Source of the DNA: Nemertoderma westbladi
Taxonomy: Eukaryota; Xenacoelomorpha; Nemertodermatida; Nemertodermatidae
Assembly: GCA_032718475.1 (NCBI GenBank)
Contig: JAUCBJ010001513.1
Coordinates: 1 to 41,211, forward strand
DNA length: 41,211 nucleotides
Direction of reading: 5' to 3'
In this document: positions 1-11,290 of the stretch, piece after piece
Layout: each line of letters begins with the position of its first letter
Position numbering within the stretch: the first letter of the stretch is position 1
Notes under the pieces: model-generated
The model's input: only the letters and a program-made list of their open reading frames with translations
Told to the model about the DNA's origin: nothing
Database searches by the model: none
Translations under genes and position numbers: made by a program

Positions 1-880
1 CTGGATTGCGAAGCAAAAGGGCCAGTTATATCCCACAGAAGCTTTTACACTGTCATTGGTGTTATTTTACCATTGCGCCTATGGCGTTTTTTCGTTTATG
101 TCTATTTTTCGGGCCCACGGCTCATGGACGAAATAGCGGAACATACCAGGGACCTTAGAATCGCGGTATCTAGCCGCTGTGAAAATTTCATCAAAATCGT
201 TAGAGTAGTTTTGGCTGTAGATCAGTCAGTCAGTCAGCCAGCCAGTCAGTCAGCCAGCCAGCCAGTCAGTCAACAATTCTTACAGTAATCAAGTCCTACG
301 ACTTGCTAATTACATTAGCATGAGTAAGTAAGTATACGTCAATCAATAAATTTAATTTCATTAAAAATTTATTGTATTTTTTTTTTAAATTTTTTGTAAA
401 ATTTCATTAAAAAAATTAAATTATATTAAATAAGTCAATTTTTAGTTAGGAATAATGATTTATTATACATATCGTAAATTTAATTTTCTTTCTAATCGCA
501 CTAGACTGCTAGACCTACTTAGAAATGTAATTCAAAATGTATCTTACAACCAATACACTTTATCTTTCCATCAGTAGAATAATTACATTACCGAACTAAT
601 ATTAGCAAATTTTAATACAATATTACAATATATTATTCATATTATTAATGCCTATTCGGTGGTTGATGTAATGGGCCTTCCCGATCAACCTCCGTCTTTA
701 CTATGCATCAAGTTAAATATATTCATTATATTTTTTCATTTACCGTAATTTACTAATTATTTGACTTATCGTACTCCAATTATTACATAGTTACAATTTA
801 TTTGTGTGCATGCAAGTTTAGAAAATGTTTCATAATAAAATAAAATAAATAAAAAAATAAAAATAAAATTGAACACAGCA
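1..880. other. AT-rich noncoding DNA, left edge
   Basis: No gene is supported here. The stretch is AT-rich, with many TTTAAT/AATTT runs between 300 and 880. It contains a short CAGT/CAGC microsatellite at about 219-272. The open frame through 73-288 is low-complexity (a Ser/Gln/Pro tail read from the microsatellite) and has no recognisable domain. Confidence 0.6.
219..272. repeat. CAGT/CAGC tetranucleotide microsatellite
   Basis: Alternating CAGT and CAGC tetramers run almost uninterrupted. The same CAGT/CTGT theme recurs inside the 142-bp repeats of the XRN2 intron. Confidence 0.8.
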
Positions 881-882
881 GA

Positions 883-2028
883 CAGACAGAACGGGTCATT
901 AGGGTCCGACGAAACTGTACAAAAAAATACAAAATAGTACAATATAGTACAAAATAGTACAATATAGTACAAAAGAATACAAAAGAGTACAATAAAGTGC
1001 AAAAATAGTACAAAGAGCGCAAAAATAATACAAAAGAGTACAAACGAGTGAGAAACGCTTGCAAAACGTGTATACAACAGTACAAGTGTAGTTCAAATCG
1101 TGTAGGTAGAGGGGCGCACATGATGTGCAAAATAAAACAAAGCATTGTGGGGCGAGCTACGCATCGAGCGGGGGGGGGGGGGGGGGGGGGTTGATCAGTC
1201 AGAGAGCATGACATATTACAATCTTATGACTATGAGATTTAATGCAGCTTTTTGTGTTCCAAAAAACACAAAAAACGGTCCCAAGCCCACAAAATTGCAG
1301 ATGGAGAACTCAATACAGCAACAAAGTTGCTAGACAGACAGACAGAGGCATACATACATAGCCTCATACAGTCAGACAGTCATAACGTACCGGTAGTCTC
1401 TATATGTAGCATACAGTCTATCCTTCCTTCACTGGTATATGAGCTACAGTCTGACAGTACTTTATGACTATGACCTAAATTTTGAGTCTCAGATATACGA
1501 GTTTATATCTACCCACTGCATACTGGTATATGCCCAGTACGGTACGTGTTGCATTATATTGAATTATACGAACAGTAGCCTACTTTACTTCTACGGTATG
1601 CCAGTCCAAATCTACATGAATCCAAGTTCCAGAGTTCAGTCAATCATTTCATATGTCATACTCACCACTTCAACACTTGACCACAGAACCAAGGCTGCAA
1701 GGCCGCTATTGACAATGTAGCGGCGCATATCTGCATATTTCGGTGCCGTTGCATTTGCTTACAATTAATTAATTATATTTCTATAGAAGCAGACAAGTGT
1801 AGTTAGTACCCGGCAGCCCGGTATGTATAGGCCTCTACACTCAGACACTAGTATACCGGTACACGTTTTGCATGCGTTTCTCAGTTTCTCACTCGTTTTT
1901 ACTATTTTTGCACTCTTTTGTACTACTTTTGCACTTATTGTTCTCTTTTGTAATATATTGCAGTATTGTACTATTTTGTATTTTTTTGTACCTTTTTGTA
2001 CAGATTCGTCGGACCGGGTCATTCTGTC
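883..2028. mobile_element. Foldback element with low-complexity inverted arms
   Basis: The left arm (about 883-1075) and the right arm (about 1851-2028) are diverged inverted copies. Both begin at their outer end with a GACAGAAxGxxxC stretch followed by GGTCCGACGAA, continue through GTACAAAATAGTACAAT-type repeats of about 10-11 bp, and end inward at GCAAAACGTGTA. The interior (1076-1850) holds a 21-base G run at 1170-1190 and no convincing gene. The structure resembles a non-autonomous foldback or MITE-like DNA element. No clear target duplication was found. The Phe/Leu/Tyr/Cys-rich frames through the left arm on the minus strand are translations of the repeat. Confidence 0.6.
1145..1161 (+). 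repeat. Short repeat terminus TTGTGGGGCGAGC (copy 1)
   Basis: This 17-bp sequence recurs at 8945-8962 (inverted), 24637-24655 (direct) and about 28440-28459 (inverted), in three cases next to other mobile DNA. It is probably a conserved end of a dispersed element family. Confidence 0.5.
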
Positions 2029-2220
2029 ATTATCAACTTCAAATTCAGTAAGTAGGTCCCTTCCCTATGTACTGATGTACCTTTCCTGCTATCAGCATCA
2101 CTGACCACTGTATCTGAGCTCTGACCTGAATTGAATTGAATTGATTTGATTTAATGACACATCAGTTAAAATTTTCACATACAAGAAATATTACCGGTAC
2201 ATAGGGCAATAAAATGCACT

Positions 2221-4600
2221 CTACTACTACTACTAGGATCGGCATGCTGCATTGCAGCTGCATTTTTAAGAATGCAGTGCCGGCTTGTCAACAAAATTGC
2301 ACCGCCACAACTCCCTATCACCCATGACATTTGCTAGATCATCCGCATCTTTAAGACCAGTGTCCTTTAAGATGCGTCTCAAGAAAGTCATGGGCTGTCC
2401 ACCATGCTTATTCACTCCATGAGGCTGCCAAAGTACAAGATTATGCACTGGCTGGTCCTCACGGCGAAAGCAATGTCCTGCAAAGCGGAGGCGATTTTGT
2501 TCTAGTGTCAAGCTTGGGGGAACCAATGAGACACCTCCAATGTTATATAGTGTCTGGTTGGAGATGTGTGCATTGTACTTGACACAATGAACCCGGCGTA
2601 GCATTCTTGTGAATGTGTCATCCAGAGATTTGGTGTCCTCAGCAGTTAGAGCCCAGCATGGACTCCCGTAGAGGAGTACTGGAACTACTGCTGCTCTAAA
2701 TAATCGGACCTTAAGTTTCCGATTAATTCTCGGTGACTTCCAAATCCTGGAAAGCCTATTCAAGGCTGCCCATGCCTTTCCCTTACGTATTCGAAGGTCC
2801 TCACCTGACTTCCGGATCCATGATCCCAGGTAACAGAAGTCGTCGACATGCTCAAGCATACCATCCTTTGAGCTTATGCTCATCCGATCAGAGACTTGCT
2901 GAGGACTTTCAAAGTTAACTGTCAGAATTTTGGTCTTTCTGGAGTTAATAAAAAGACCAACACTAGAAGCAGCATGTTCTAATGAGCTGAGGAGCCGTTG
3001 GGCTCCCTCTAATGATTCTGAGAGTACTCCTAAGTCATCAGCAAAGTCTAGATCAGTTAGGTACTTGGCAGGATTTCCTCGACTTCTGGAGCCAGTAGGT
3101 GGAGTTATCATCACCCCATCATCATTATGATGATCTAAGGACATGCGTAGAACATAGTCAACCACAATAATGAATAAGAATGGTGCAAGTGTGTCTCCTT
3201 GGAGGACGCCCCATAACACTTCGAATGGTTCTGTGTCACCATCAACAGTAGACACAAATGTTGTCGAACCATCGTATACTGATCTGATTGCTGCAATAAT
3301 TTCATCAGGAATCCCATATAATGAAAGTATGCTGAACATACGTGAGCGAGAGACTGAATCAAAGGCCTTGAAGAAGTCAACAAAGATAACAGCCAGATGC
3401 CTGTCTTTCTTTTTTGATAATTCTTCAATTATCCTTCTAAGTGCCAAAATGGGCTCCATGGTCCCACGACCTTTACGGAACCCATTCTGATTTCCACGGA
3501 GCAGTCTCTCAATGGGATCCCTGATGCGATTTAATAGAATCCTATTGTATAGCTTTGCAGCAATTGAGATCAATGAGATTCCCCGAAAAGAACCATAGAG
3601 TGTTAGGTTGCCCTTCTTGGGAACTGGCACCAACTTATTTGTTTTCATTTCTTGTGGGACTCTTGTTGTACGGTACATGTCTACTATGATGGGATAGATG
3701 AGCTTTAAACACTCAGGTATTTTAAAGACCTCAGGGGGAACACCATCTACTCCACTGGCACGATTGGTCTTAATGCTCTTTGCAGCAGCCTTCACTTCTG
3801 CAAAGGAGATATCGCCAATGGGAATATCTGGGAGTACAGACTCAGACACCTTTACTTCTATAAAGTTATCAGGCAATACCCTGTCATTATTGAGGAGTTT
3901 TTCAAAGTGGGCTTTCCAACCATTGAGGCGATCGGCTGGTGATTCTGCCTTAACCTTGGTGGTTGGTTGGCTTTTCCGCCCAGTAAGCAGATTGATCGAT
4001 TTCCATGCCTGGGATGATTGCCTGCTGTCGTCAGCATCATTGATGGCATCAACCTGTTGGTTTATTAGCTCCTGTAGATTAACAGAGTACTGCCTGTTCA
4101 GGGACCTAGATGCAGCCTTAACTGCATTCTTGGCCGCTGTAGTCTGTTTGAGTCGGGACTCTTTCTGCGCCTTATGAAGGTCATTTCGGCACTTTTGAAT
4201 TTTGTTGTCAGTCCAGGGGGCCCTTTTCCTGTTTCGAGGGTATACAGGAACTGTTTCTGCAGCTGCTAACTTAACTGCTTCTGTAAAGGCAGTATAGCCC
4301 TCACAGTGATCTGCCGCCTCAGAGGCAAGAGCCTCATACCTGTTGCTCAGCTGTAGTGTGAAGCTGGATCTCACACTTGGCTGTTGCAACAGAGAGGACC
4401 AGTCATGCCGCGGCAAGGCAGATTTCGTTGTTCTGCTAGCACGCAGACTAAGTCTTACCTTGGCCACAATAAGGCGGTGATCAGTGGAGAAGGGTCGAAG
4501 TGTAAATGCATTACAGTCTTGTATAGAGCTCCTGTATTTCCTACGAAACAGAATATGGTCTATCTGGTCTATCAGCCGTGCATGAGGCACCACAGAGTAA
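2221..4600 (-). mobile_element. RTE-like non-LTR retrotransposon, 5'-truncated
   Basis: This minus-strand LINE copy runs from inside its endonuclease domain to a 3' tail of (TAG)n, seen on the plus strand as CTA repeats at 2221-2235. A microsatellite tail plus 5' truncation is the normal signature of target-primed reverse transcription. A second, shorter copy of the same family is at 19882-20547, and a related family is at 21968-23278. The RTE assignment rests on the style of the endonuclease end (IDHILFRRKYRSS...STDHRLIVAKV) and of the C-terminus, and is an inference. No target-site duplication was recognised. Confidence 0.85.
2266..4593 (-). CDS. LINE ORF: endonuclease C-terminus plus reverse transcriptase
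   Basis: About 775 codons are open without interruption. The first ~50 residues are the tail of an APE-type endonuclease and include STDHRLIVAK, the family's terminal SDH-like motif. A basic linker follows, then the reverse transcriptase: palm motif A (FVDFFKAFDS), motif B (GVLQGDTLAPFLF) and motif C with intact catalytic FADD (DLDFADDLG). The C-terminus has LLYGSPCWAL and LRFAGHCFRR, typical of RTE-related elements. The catalytic aspartates are present, but the copy lacks its 5' end, most of the endonuclease and a true start codon (the frame opens at GTG), so it cannot be autonomous. The long open frame suggests a fairly young insertion. Confidence 0.85.
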   Translation of the reverse strand: MVPHARLIDQIDHILFRRKYRSSIQDCNAFTLRPFSTDHRLIVAKVRLSLRASRTTKSALPRHDWSSLLQQPSVRSSFTLQLSNRYEALASEAADHCEGYTAFTEAVKLAAAETVPVYPRNRKRAPWTDNKIQKCRNDLHKAQKESRLKQTTAAKNAVKAASRSLNRQYSVNLQELINQQVDAINDADDSRQSSQAWKSINLLTGRKSQPTTKVKAESPADRLNGWKAHFEKLLNNDRVLPDNFIEVKVSESVLPDIPIGDISFAEVKAAAKSIKTNRASGVDGVPPEVFKIPECLKLIYPIIVDMYRTTRVPQEMKTNKLVPVPKKGNLTLYGSFRGISLISIAAKLYNRILLNRIRDPIERLLRGNQNGFRKGRGTMEPILALRRIIEELSKKKDRHLAVIFVDFFKAFDSVSRSRMFSILSLYGIPDEIIAAIRSVYDGSTTFVSTVDGDTEPFEVLWGVLQGDTLAPFLFIIVVDYVLRMSLDHHNDDGVMITPPTGSRSRGNPAKYLTDLDFADDLGVLSESLEGAQRLLSSLEHAASSVGLFINSRKTKILTVNFESPQQVSDRMSISSKDGMLEHVDDFCYLGSWIRKSGEDLRIRKGKAWAALNRLSRIWKSPRINRKLKVRLFRAAVVPVLLYGSPCWALTAEDTKSLDDTFTRMLRRVHCVKYNAHISNQTLYNIGGVSLVPPSLTLEQNRLRFAGHCFRREDQPVHNLVLWQPHGVNKHGGQPMTFLRRILKDTGLKDADDLANVMGDRELWRCNFVDKPALHS

Positions 4601-4715
4601 TTTAAGTAAAATAAATATACAGTATAATTATAGTAAAAATATTATATTGATATTGATAAAAACATAATTTTAAAATATAACTTTAACATCTAAATTATTA
4701 TAGGATATTGAACTG

Positions 4716-7700
4716 TTAATTACGGGGTGTGGGGATATAAACAGTGTCCATCGTGTTCTTCCAAGAGCCCTTGCAGTAAGGTAGAAGATCCACATTATCG
4801 AGGCGGGATTTAAATGCTGACACAGTCTGACAGTTGTGCATAGAACTACATTGGATGGGAGACTGTTCCAGACGGATATACGCCGAACTACGAAATGATT
4901 TTGAAATATACAATTTGTTGATCGTGGAAGGAATATCTTACACCCATTTCCTCTGGTTGATCGCGTAACAAGCCGAAAAATATTATTAGCACTGACTGAC
5001 TGAGGGGACTCAGACCGTTTATTAGTTTGAACATTTCGACTAAGTCATTGTCATTGAATATTCTGCGATATTCCAGGGGCTTGCATCGAACCTTGCTAAT
5101 CTATTGGCATAGCTGAGACCAAACATACCAGGAACGTAACGGATGAAAGATCGCTGAGAACATTCTAGAATGTCTATATCATTAACGAGACTAGGGCACC
5201 ATACAGCCATATCGAACTGTTGTGTTCAATTATAGGTCTGGCATAAGTACAGTATAACCCCCATTGGAATGTGGCATCACGGTGACCGAACGCTCTATGG
5301 ATCTGACAGCAGGTGTTTCTTGCTTTGGCTGTAATTTGAGCAACATGTTCACTGAAACGAAGGTCAGGGGAAATAATTATTCCAAGGTCTCTGGCTTCTT
5401 TCGAATTGATTAGTTCTGTATCACCCATCATATAGTAGCTCCGTATTTTATGTACCTGTGGGGCTTGTAGTTGAACAACGCTGCATTTTTCAATGTTAAA
5501 ATTCATTTGCCACTGTGAGGACCATGAAACCAAGGAGTCTATATCTTGTTGAAGTGCTAATGAGTCTGTTGGGGAATATATTGGACGATACAATTTAGTG
5601 TCATCTGCATACATCTTGATAAAGGTGTTGGTAGATATTGACTCAACGATGTCATTTATAAAGACAATAAATAATAATGGTGCAATAACGCTCCCTTGTG
5701 GAACACCACTGGTAACACGAACGGGGGAGGATAGAGACCCATTGATTACTGTTTGTTGCCAGCGATCAGCGAGGAAGGCAGAGAGCCAGACCAACAGCTG
5801 GCCATGTATACCATATGATTGAAGTTTTGATATAAGCTTTGTGTGTGAAACTTTATCGAATGCACGTTGGAAGTCTGTGTAGATTATGTCCACACCAACA
5901 CTCGAGTTACGAAATGTAGCCCAATTGAGGCTGCATTCAAGTAGTTGAGTAAAAGTTGATTTTGATTTGAGGAAACCGTGTTGGTGGGGACTGATGACCT
6001 TTATACGGACTAAGTATGCAATCATACGGTTTCGTATTATTGTTTCCATTGTTTTCACCAGTAGACTTGTTAGAGAAATAGGTCGATAGTTTGACGGATC
6101 AGTGCGTGGGCCTTTATTCTTGAAGATAGGAATTATGTGGGCCAACCGCCAGGCAGCCAGGATGCAGGGACAAAACCAGAATCGAAACATTGTTGAAAGA
6201 TGCAGCTGATTGGTTCAGCAACCCAAACAGAAATACTCTTGAGCAGTACAGCCGTAATTCTGTCAGGGCCAGCAGCTTTGTAAACTTTGAGCTTACTGAG
6301 AATTTTATACACTTCAACTTTGTCAAACTGTATGTTTGATAGATTCTGAGCTGGAGGGTGCTTGGTGGGTTGTGGCGGATTTAATCCATTGTCCTGTGTG
6401 AAGGCCGCCTGAAAGGTCGTGTTTAATAAGTTGGCGCGTTCATTGTCGCCTGTAACTGTAACACCAGCCGGATCCTTCAAAGAGGAAACATTACTATTCC
6501 GATGGAGGTTCGATTTGGTGTATCTCCAGAATTTCTTAGAATTTTTGTGTCTCAAAATTCTGTTTTCGTTATCAGCTCGGGATTGAAGATATGTTGCTTC
6601 CAATTTGTTGTTCAGTACCAATAACTTATCTTAGAGATCTTTAATGCGCCATGGTTGGGAAGAGAGTTTCAGTTTTTGTCTAATACGGGAAATAGAGCGT
6701 AGCAGCTTCTTTATCGCAGGGATTTCCTTTCGTGAGTTGGGTGTGGATAGGGGTACACAGTCCGAAACAATAGAGTGTAGAATAAACTCAAATGATTCAA
6801 TGTTTGTTTGAGGTGACAAATTTGGGTTGACAACGTCTGACCAATCAATCATCGAAGCAGTACCACATATCTCATTCCAATTGGCTCTGGACCAATCTCT
6901 AGTCCGGTTGGTGGGGAGGTTTCCATTATTTATAGGGGGAAGCCCCGAACAAGTTATAACAAAATGGTCGCTGAGTTTATCCCCAATACCAAAGCGGTTG
7001 CCAACAGCTGTATCACCTATTAGCATCGGATCAGTCGCGAAAACAAGATCTAAGATACCACCCTCTGTGTGAGTAGGTTCTAGAACCAGTTGTGTTAGGT
7101 ACCTGTCAGAGATCGAATCAATAAATCGCTGGGCCACAGTTGGGTATGGGCATTGATTAGATGGGGCAGGGATGGACCAGTCGATATGGCGGAGATTAAA
7201 GTCTCCAGTTATGATAACAGGTCGCGTAAGTTCTATAGGGCAGAACAGTTCAAAGTCAGAAGTTATACAGTTAATGTTATCAGCAGTTACATCAGGAATG
7301 TATACTGTGCCCAACCGCATTGGTGTTTTATATGCATATAAATCGACCCATAAAGACTCACCTACTGAAGGAGAATCTACCTTGATTGGTTGAAGTACTT
7401 GCGATATTAACATTGCAACACCACCACCACGATTGGAGCTAGTTGTCCCCGGGCGGTCTCGTCTAAATATAATAAAGTCTTTCAGTTCAGGGCAGGAGAA
7501 TATATCGTCCGATTCATCATTAATAAGATGTGTTTCCATAAGACAGATTATGAGCGGGTTTCCCATATGAATGGTTAGTAGGAATTGCAGAGCTGAAAGT
7601 TTGTTCCGGATTGATCGGCAATTCATGCAAATAAGGGTTGGGGTTACAGTCTTATTGTTAGTTACATCATCATCATCAGCAGTAACATTATATTGGGAAT

Positions 7701-7749
7701 GTGTAGGCCTAGCCTTAATATCATTTAGAGATGCAGTGGCTGAGTGCAC
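4716..7749 (-). pseudogene. CR1-like LINE ORF2 (endonuclease + RT), broken
   Basis: The APE endonuclease occupies 7749-6631 and shows the family motifs LICMNCRSIRNK, MET near LIICLMETHL, ITGDFNLRHIDW and the terminal SDHFVI. One in-frame TAA (6631-6633) separates it from the linker and RT start (6630-6133), which continue in the same frame. A frameshift between about 6190 and 6133 leads into the RT core (6190-5174), with motif A (YTDFQRAFDKV), motif B (SGVPQGSVIAPLLF) and catalytic YADD. Another frameshift near 5170-5190 is followed by RSF and LARF-type thumb sequence and a final segment (4913-4716) with SAFKSRLDNVD. The catalytic residues survive, but the copy is not translatable as one protein. 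Confidence 0.85.
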
Positions 7750-8840
7750 GTGTTTTCAGGATTGTGAGGGCAAGTTAATGGAAGCTTCAATTATTGGTTT
7801 ACCATTTTGCAGAAGACTGGGGTTACTTATTGCAGACCGGGCATTACGGGCTTCTTGTCGTTTAACATATGCTTGTGTTGCCTGCAGTTTGGTCAGATCT
7901 GGGGAGACATATATACCGTGTGTGGAGTTTGAGTCGCGTAGTTTCCGTTTATTCTTTAATATGGAAGACCTACATGCAATTGATGACAGGTGGATTATAA
8001 ACATCGGTTGTTTGGTATCACTAGCTTGACGACGATAGCAGACTGATTCGACAGCATTCTCTTGTTTGAATTCCTTATAAAGAAAATCATTCAAGAAGGT
8101 AACATCATTCACAGTTTTACTAGGAGGCGCTAAACCAGAGACAACAATATTTCGTTCTCGTTTTCTTTGCTCAGAAACCTCTCTGTCAACATCTTCAATT
8201 GGGATCGTACCGGAAGTCGATTTTGGATATTTGGAATCAATTTGATTTAGTTTACGATTTCGTTTTCCAGAAACAACTTTCTGGAAGTTGTCAGCTGGGT
8301 TAGAATCATTGCGGAGGCTATCGATCTCTTCATTAAGGAGACCAAATTGCGCTGCAATACTTTCTTCCATTTTATTGGTGAATTTGATAAAATCACTTGC
8401 AGATAAACCGGTAGGTTGTACCGCAGTTTCATTCTCTTTTACAATTGTTAGGCTTCCACGCGATTCACAGACATTGCATACAATTTTGCAATTTTTACAT
8501 TTGCCTAGTACATTTACATCAGAGTTTGATAATCCGAGACAGGCGCTATGCACCCAGGAATGACATATGTCGCAACCCAAGCAGTTTTTACCTGACACAA
8601 CTTTGCTGCAATGTGGGCAGATATTCTTAATGGGATCTTCATCAATGTGCTGGCTGCTGGTGTCACTACCGGTACCACATGTGGCAGTGTGGCTAGTGAA
8701 TGCGGATTTTTCGGTAAATAGAGCAGAGCAACCATCGCAATTAAATAACTTCGATAAATCAATCTTCCCTGATCCTGGAAGACTGTTTCTTCCTCCGCCT
8801 GCTTTCAGTTTCTTCGTAGAAGAATTCGTTGCCATTATTG
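4720..8840 (-). mobile_element. CR1-like LINE, nearly full length, inactivated
   Basis: A minus-strand element of about 4.1 kb with two consecutive ORFs. ORF1 (8835-7756) has a PHD-like zinc finger. ORF2 (7749 to about 4716) has endonuclease then reverse transcriptase. The tight ORF1/ORF2 junction and the zinc-finger ORF1 are typical of the CR1/L2 group. ORF2 is broken by one in-frame stop and at least two frameshifts. It lies directly beside the RTE-like LINE in the same orientation. The 3' end is placed near 4720 because the last recognisable C-terminal residues stop there; the exact boundary is uncertain. Confidence 0.85.
7756..8835 (-). CDS. CR1-like LINE ORF1, PHD/zinc-finger protein
   Basis: The frame opens at an ATG (8835) and runs 359 codons. 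Residues ~33-53 contain a C2H2-like cluster (CDGCSALFTEKSAFTSH). Residues ~73-125 form a PHD-like Cys/His array (CPHCSKVV, CLGCDICHSWVH, CKNCKIVCNVC). The second half is basic and may correspond to the esterase-less nucleic-acid-binding part of CR1 ORF1. Proteins of this type bind element RNA or DNA during retrotransposition. The frame ends at a TGA, and ORF2 continues seven bases further on. Confidence 0.8.
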   Translation of the reverse strand: MATNSSTKKLKAGGGRNSLPGSGKIDLSKLFNCDGCSALFTEKSAFTSHTATCGTGSDTSSQHIDEDPIKNICPHCSKVVSGKNCLGCDICHSWVHSACLGLSNSDVNVLGKCKNCKIVCNVCESRGSLTIVKENETAVQPTGLSASDFIKFTNKMEESIAAQFGLLNEEIDSLRNDSNPADNFQKVVSGKRNRKLNQIDSKYPKSTSGTIPIEDVDREVSEQRKRERNIVVSGLAPPSKTVNDVTFLNDFLYKEFKQENAVESVCYRRQASDTKQPMFIIHLSSIACRSSILKNKRKLRDSNSTHGIYVSPDLTKLQATQAYVKRQEARNARSAISNPSLLQNGKPIIEASINLPSQS

Positions 8841-9987
8841 CTTTTGTCTGATACCATTTACCATATACAGATATATATATACTCTGAGCATATACCGGTA
8901 ATAGTAGGTATAGGAAGTGCCAGCTAGATCAGCCCCCGCTCAATGCATGGCTCGCCCCACAATCGGTACCGGTACTCTGGTACTGGCTGTAGGATCACTA
9001 CATTTAAGTTTCTTCTTCCTGAGGGTACAGGGGTACCCCCAGGAATTCCAAAGGTATATGCAGCCTCCCGAATAGTGGCATGACCACTGGCTGACTGGAA
9101 ATGGTGCTAAGGCAGCAGATAGAGATTCCACAGAGTATGACGCCCAGGCAACACCAGGCAGCCATGAAGTTTTGCGTAAAATTGAGGGAAAGGAGCAGGT
9201 TACAGAGGCTGGCTTTTCTAACCAAAACAATAAACGGCCCGGCCACTTTACCAATTGAGGGAAAGCAGCAGGTTACAGAGGTGTGCTATTCTAACCAAAA
9301 CAATAACGGTCCCCAAAGTAACAAGACCAGCTAAAAAAATTAATGTTTCCAATTACCCCATGGCACCAAAATTTGACCATTTTATAAATTATGTTGAACA
9401 AACAAATTTTTAATTATGCTATCATTTAATTAGGTTGTCTACTGAATAGATGAGATAATAAGCTTTAAATTAAGCTACTGCTTAAGATAATTGGAATACG
9501 ACATCGCTCACAATCCATTTGTGAAGTTGCAAAAAAATTATCGAAAATTTTATTTTTTTTTCATCTTTTATACAATCAGCCATTTGACAATGAAGAAGTG
9601 AAAATAAACACCATATTCCTATTAGAAAAATAATCACCAATAATTTATCTCAATAAACATCACAATTTCAAATCTATACATACAAAAGCATGCATATAGT
9701 ACCGTAGCCATTGCTTCTAATTACCCCATTTTTCTAATTCCTCCACAGCCCCACCTTCCCGCTTCCCCTATTCATATATCCCGATCGGGATAGGGAACCC
9801 TACTGCCGGGTACTGTAGTTTATGGTTTAACTCCATAATTCAACATAGGCTAGGCTGATACAGTGATAGGCATAACTGTCTAATTGTCTGACTGTATAAT
9901 ACTGTAATACTGACAGACTAGTACTGTAGTGAGTGTAGTACAGTAGTATAACTGTTAACTGCATGTTGTAAGCTATAACTATAAACC
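8841..9987. other. Region upstream of XRN2
   Basis: No gene was recognised. It contains two copies of a short dispersed repeat (9184-9310), an inverted copy of the TTGTGGGGCGAGC terminus (8945-8962) and AT-rich DNA from 9335 to 9770. The final 150 bases before the XRN2 start are rich in ACTGTA/TACAGT words. The XRN2 promoter presumably lies here, but no TATA box or Inr can be named with confidence. Confidence 0.5.
9184..9310 (+). repeat. Direct repeat with GCAGGTTACAGAGG (two copies)
   Basis: Two ~55-75 bp copies lie head to tail (about 9181-9238 and 9254-9310). Each has ATTGAGGGAAA, GCAGGTTACAGAGG (9195-9208 and 9268-9281) and CTAACCAAAACAATAA. A third copy is at about 35656-35725. It is a small dispersed repeat family with no coding content. 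Confidence 0.7.
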
Positions 9988-11290
9988 ATGGGAGTTCCTG
10001 CCTTCTTCAGATGGTTGTCCAAAAAGTTTCCCAGTATCGTGGTGAGCTGTAACGAAGAAAAACCCATAACCGACGAACAAGGCAACAAAGTACCAGTAGA
10101 CGTGAGCAAAAAGAACCCCAACAATGTGGAATTCGATAATCTCTACTTGGATATGAACGGCATCATTCATCCGTGTTGCCATCCTGAAAACAAACCCGCT
10201 CCTAAGGACGAAGACGAAATGATGGTCGAAATATTCGCGTTTATTGACCGCCTTGTCGCCATTGTGCGTCCGAGGAAGGTGCTCTACATGGCCATCGACG
10301 GCGTAGCTCCTCGGGCCAAGATGAACCAACAGCGAAGTCGTAGGTTCAGAGCTTCTAAAGAAAGCCGCGATAAACAGGAAGCCATCGCTAACATTAAGGC
10401 AGAACTTTTAGCTCAGGGAAGAGAAGTTCTTCCACAGAAGAAGTCTTCGGAGCACTTCGACTCAAATTGTATCACTCCGGGGACGGAGTTTATGTTCCGT
10501 CTCGCGGACTGCCTCCGCTATTACATCCACGAGCGAATCAACAACGCCCCCGGCTGGTCCAACCTCAAGGTCATCCTCAGCGACGCCAACTGTCCGGGGG
10601 AGGGGGAACACAAGATAATGGACTACATCCGACGCCAGCGCGCTCAGCCGGACCACGACCCCAACACGCACCACTGTCTGTGCGGCGCCGATGCCGACCT
10701 AATAATGCTGGGGTTGGCGACTCACGAGCCGCGGTTCACTATTATCCGCGAAGAGTTCCGCCCGAACCAGCCGAAACCATGCGAGTTGTGCGGCTTGATG
10801 GGCCACGAGTTCGCCGAGTGCCGCGGCGTTCCGCAAGACCCGTGTTCCGAGCCGCAGGAACCGCCCGGCGAGGAACTCCAGTTCATATTCCTCCGTCTCA
10901 ACGTCCTCAGGGAGTACCTCGAGCGGGAACTTACCCAGACCGGTTTGCCCTTCCCATTCGATCTGGACCGCTCCATCGACGACTGGGTCTTTATGTGTTT
11001 CTTCGTCGGGAACGATTTCCTCCCCCATCTCCCGTCCCTGGAGATCCGAGAAGGCGCCATAGACAGACTCGTCCGCATCTACAAGGACACTGTACTCCGA
11101 TCCAAGGATTACGTCACAGACAGCGGGTTCGTTAACATGGAAACCGTTCAGATAATCCTTAGCGAATTGGGGAAGATGGAAGATCAGATCTTTAAAGATC
11201 GTCAGGAGAACGAAAGGCGATTTCGGTCGAGAGAGGCGGCGAAAAAGAAGAGAATGAGACTGGAGGACAGTCCGGCGTACACCATGGGAG
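9988..11290 (+). CDS. XRN2: 5'-3' exoribonuclease 2, coding exon 1 (catalytic half)
   Basis: XRN2 is the nuclear processive 5'-3' exoribonuclease. It degrades 5'-monophosphate RNA in rRNA/snoRNA trimming and in torpedo termination of Pol II. The start ATG sits in a good context (AAACCATGGGA) and gives the canonical MGVPAFFRWLSKKFP. Visible conserved blocks are YLDMNGIIHPC (~53-63, metal-binding Asp), AIDGVAPRAKMNQQRSRR, ILSDANCPGEGEHKIMDY, GADADLIMLGL, a CCHC zinc knuckle CELCGLMGHEFAEC (~268-281) typical of XRN2 rather than XRN1, and FVGNDFLPHLPSLEIRE. The exon ends in ...SPAYTMG with one base of the next codon (phase 1) at a strong donor GAG^GTGAGT. A single exon covers what is spread over many exons in vertebrates. 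The assignment is very secure. Confidence 0.96.

Noticed and set aside
766-1214. Overlapping minus-strand frames rich in Phe, Leu, Tyr and Cys, resembling membrane proteins
   Set aside because: They are translations of the GTACAAAATAG repeats in a foldback arm; three frames are open at once and none has a domain.
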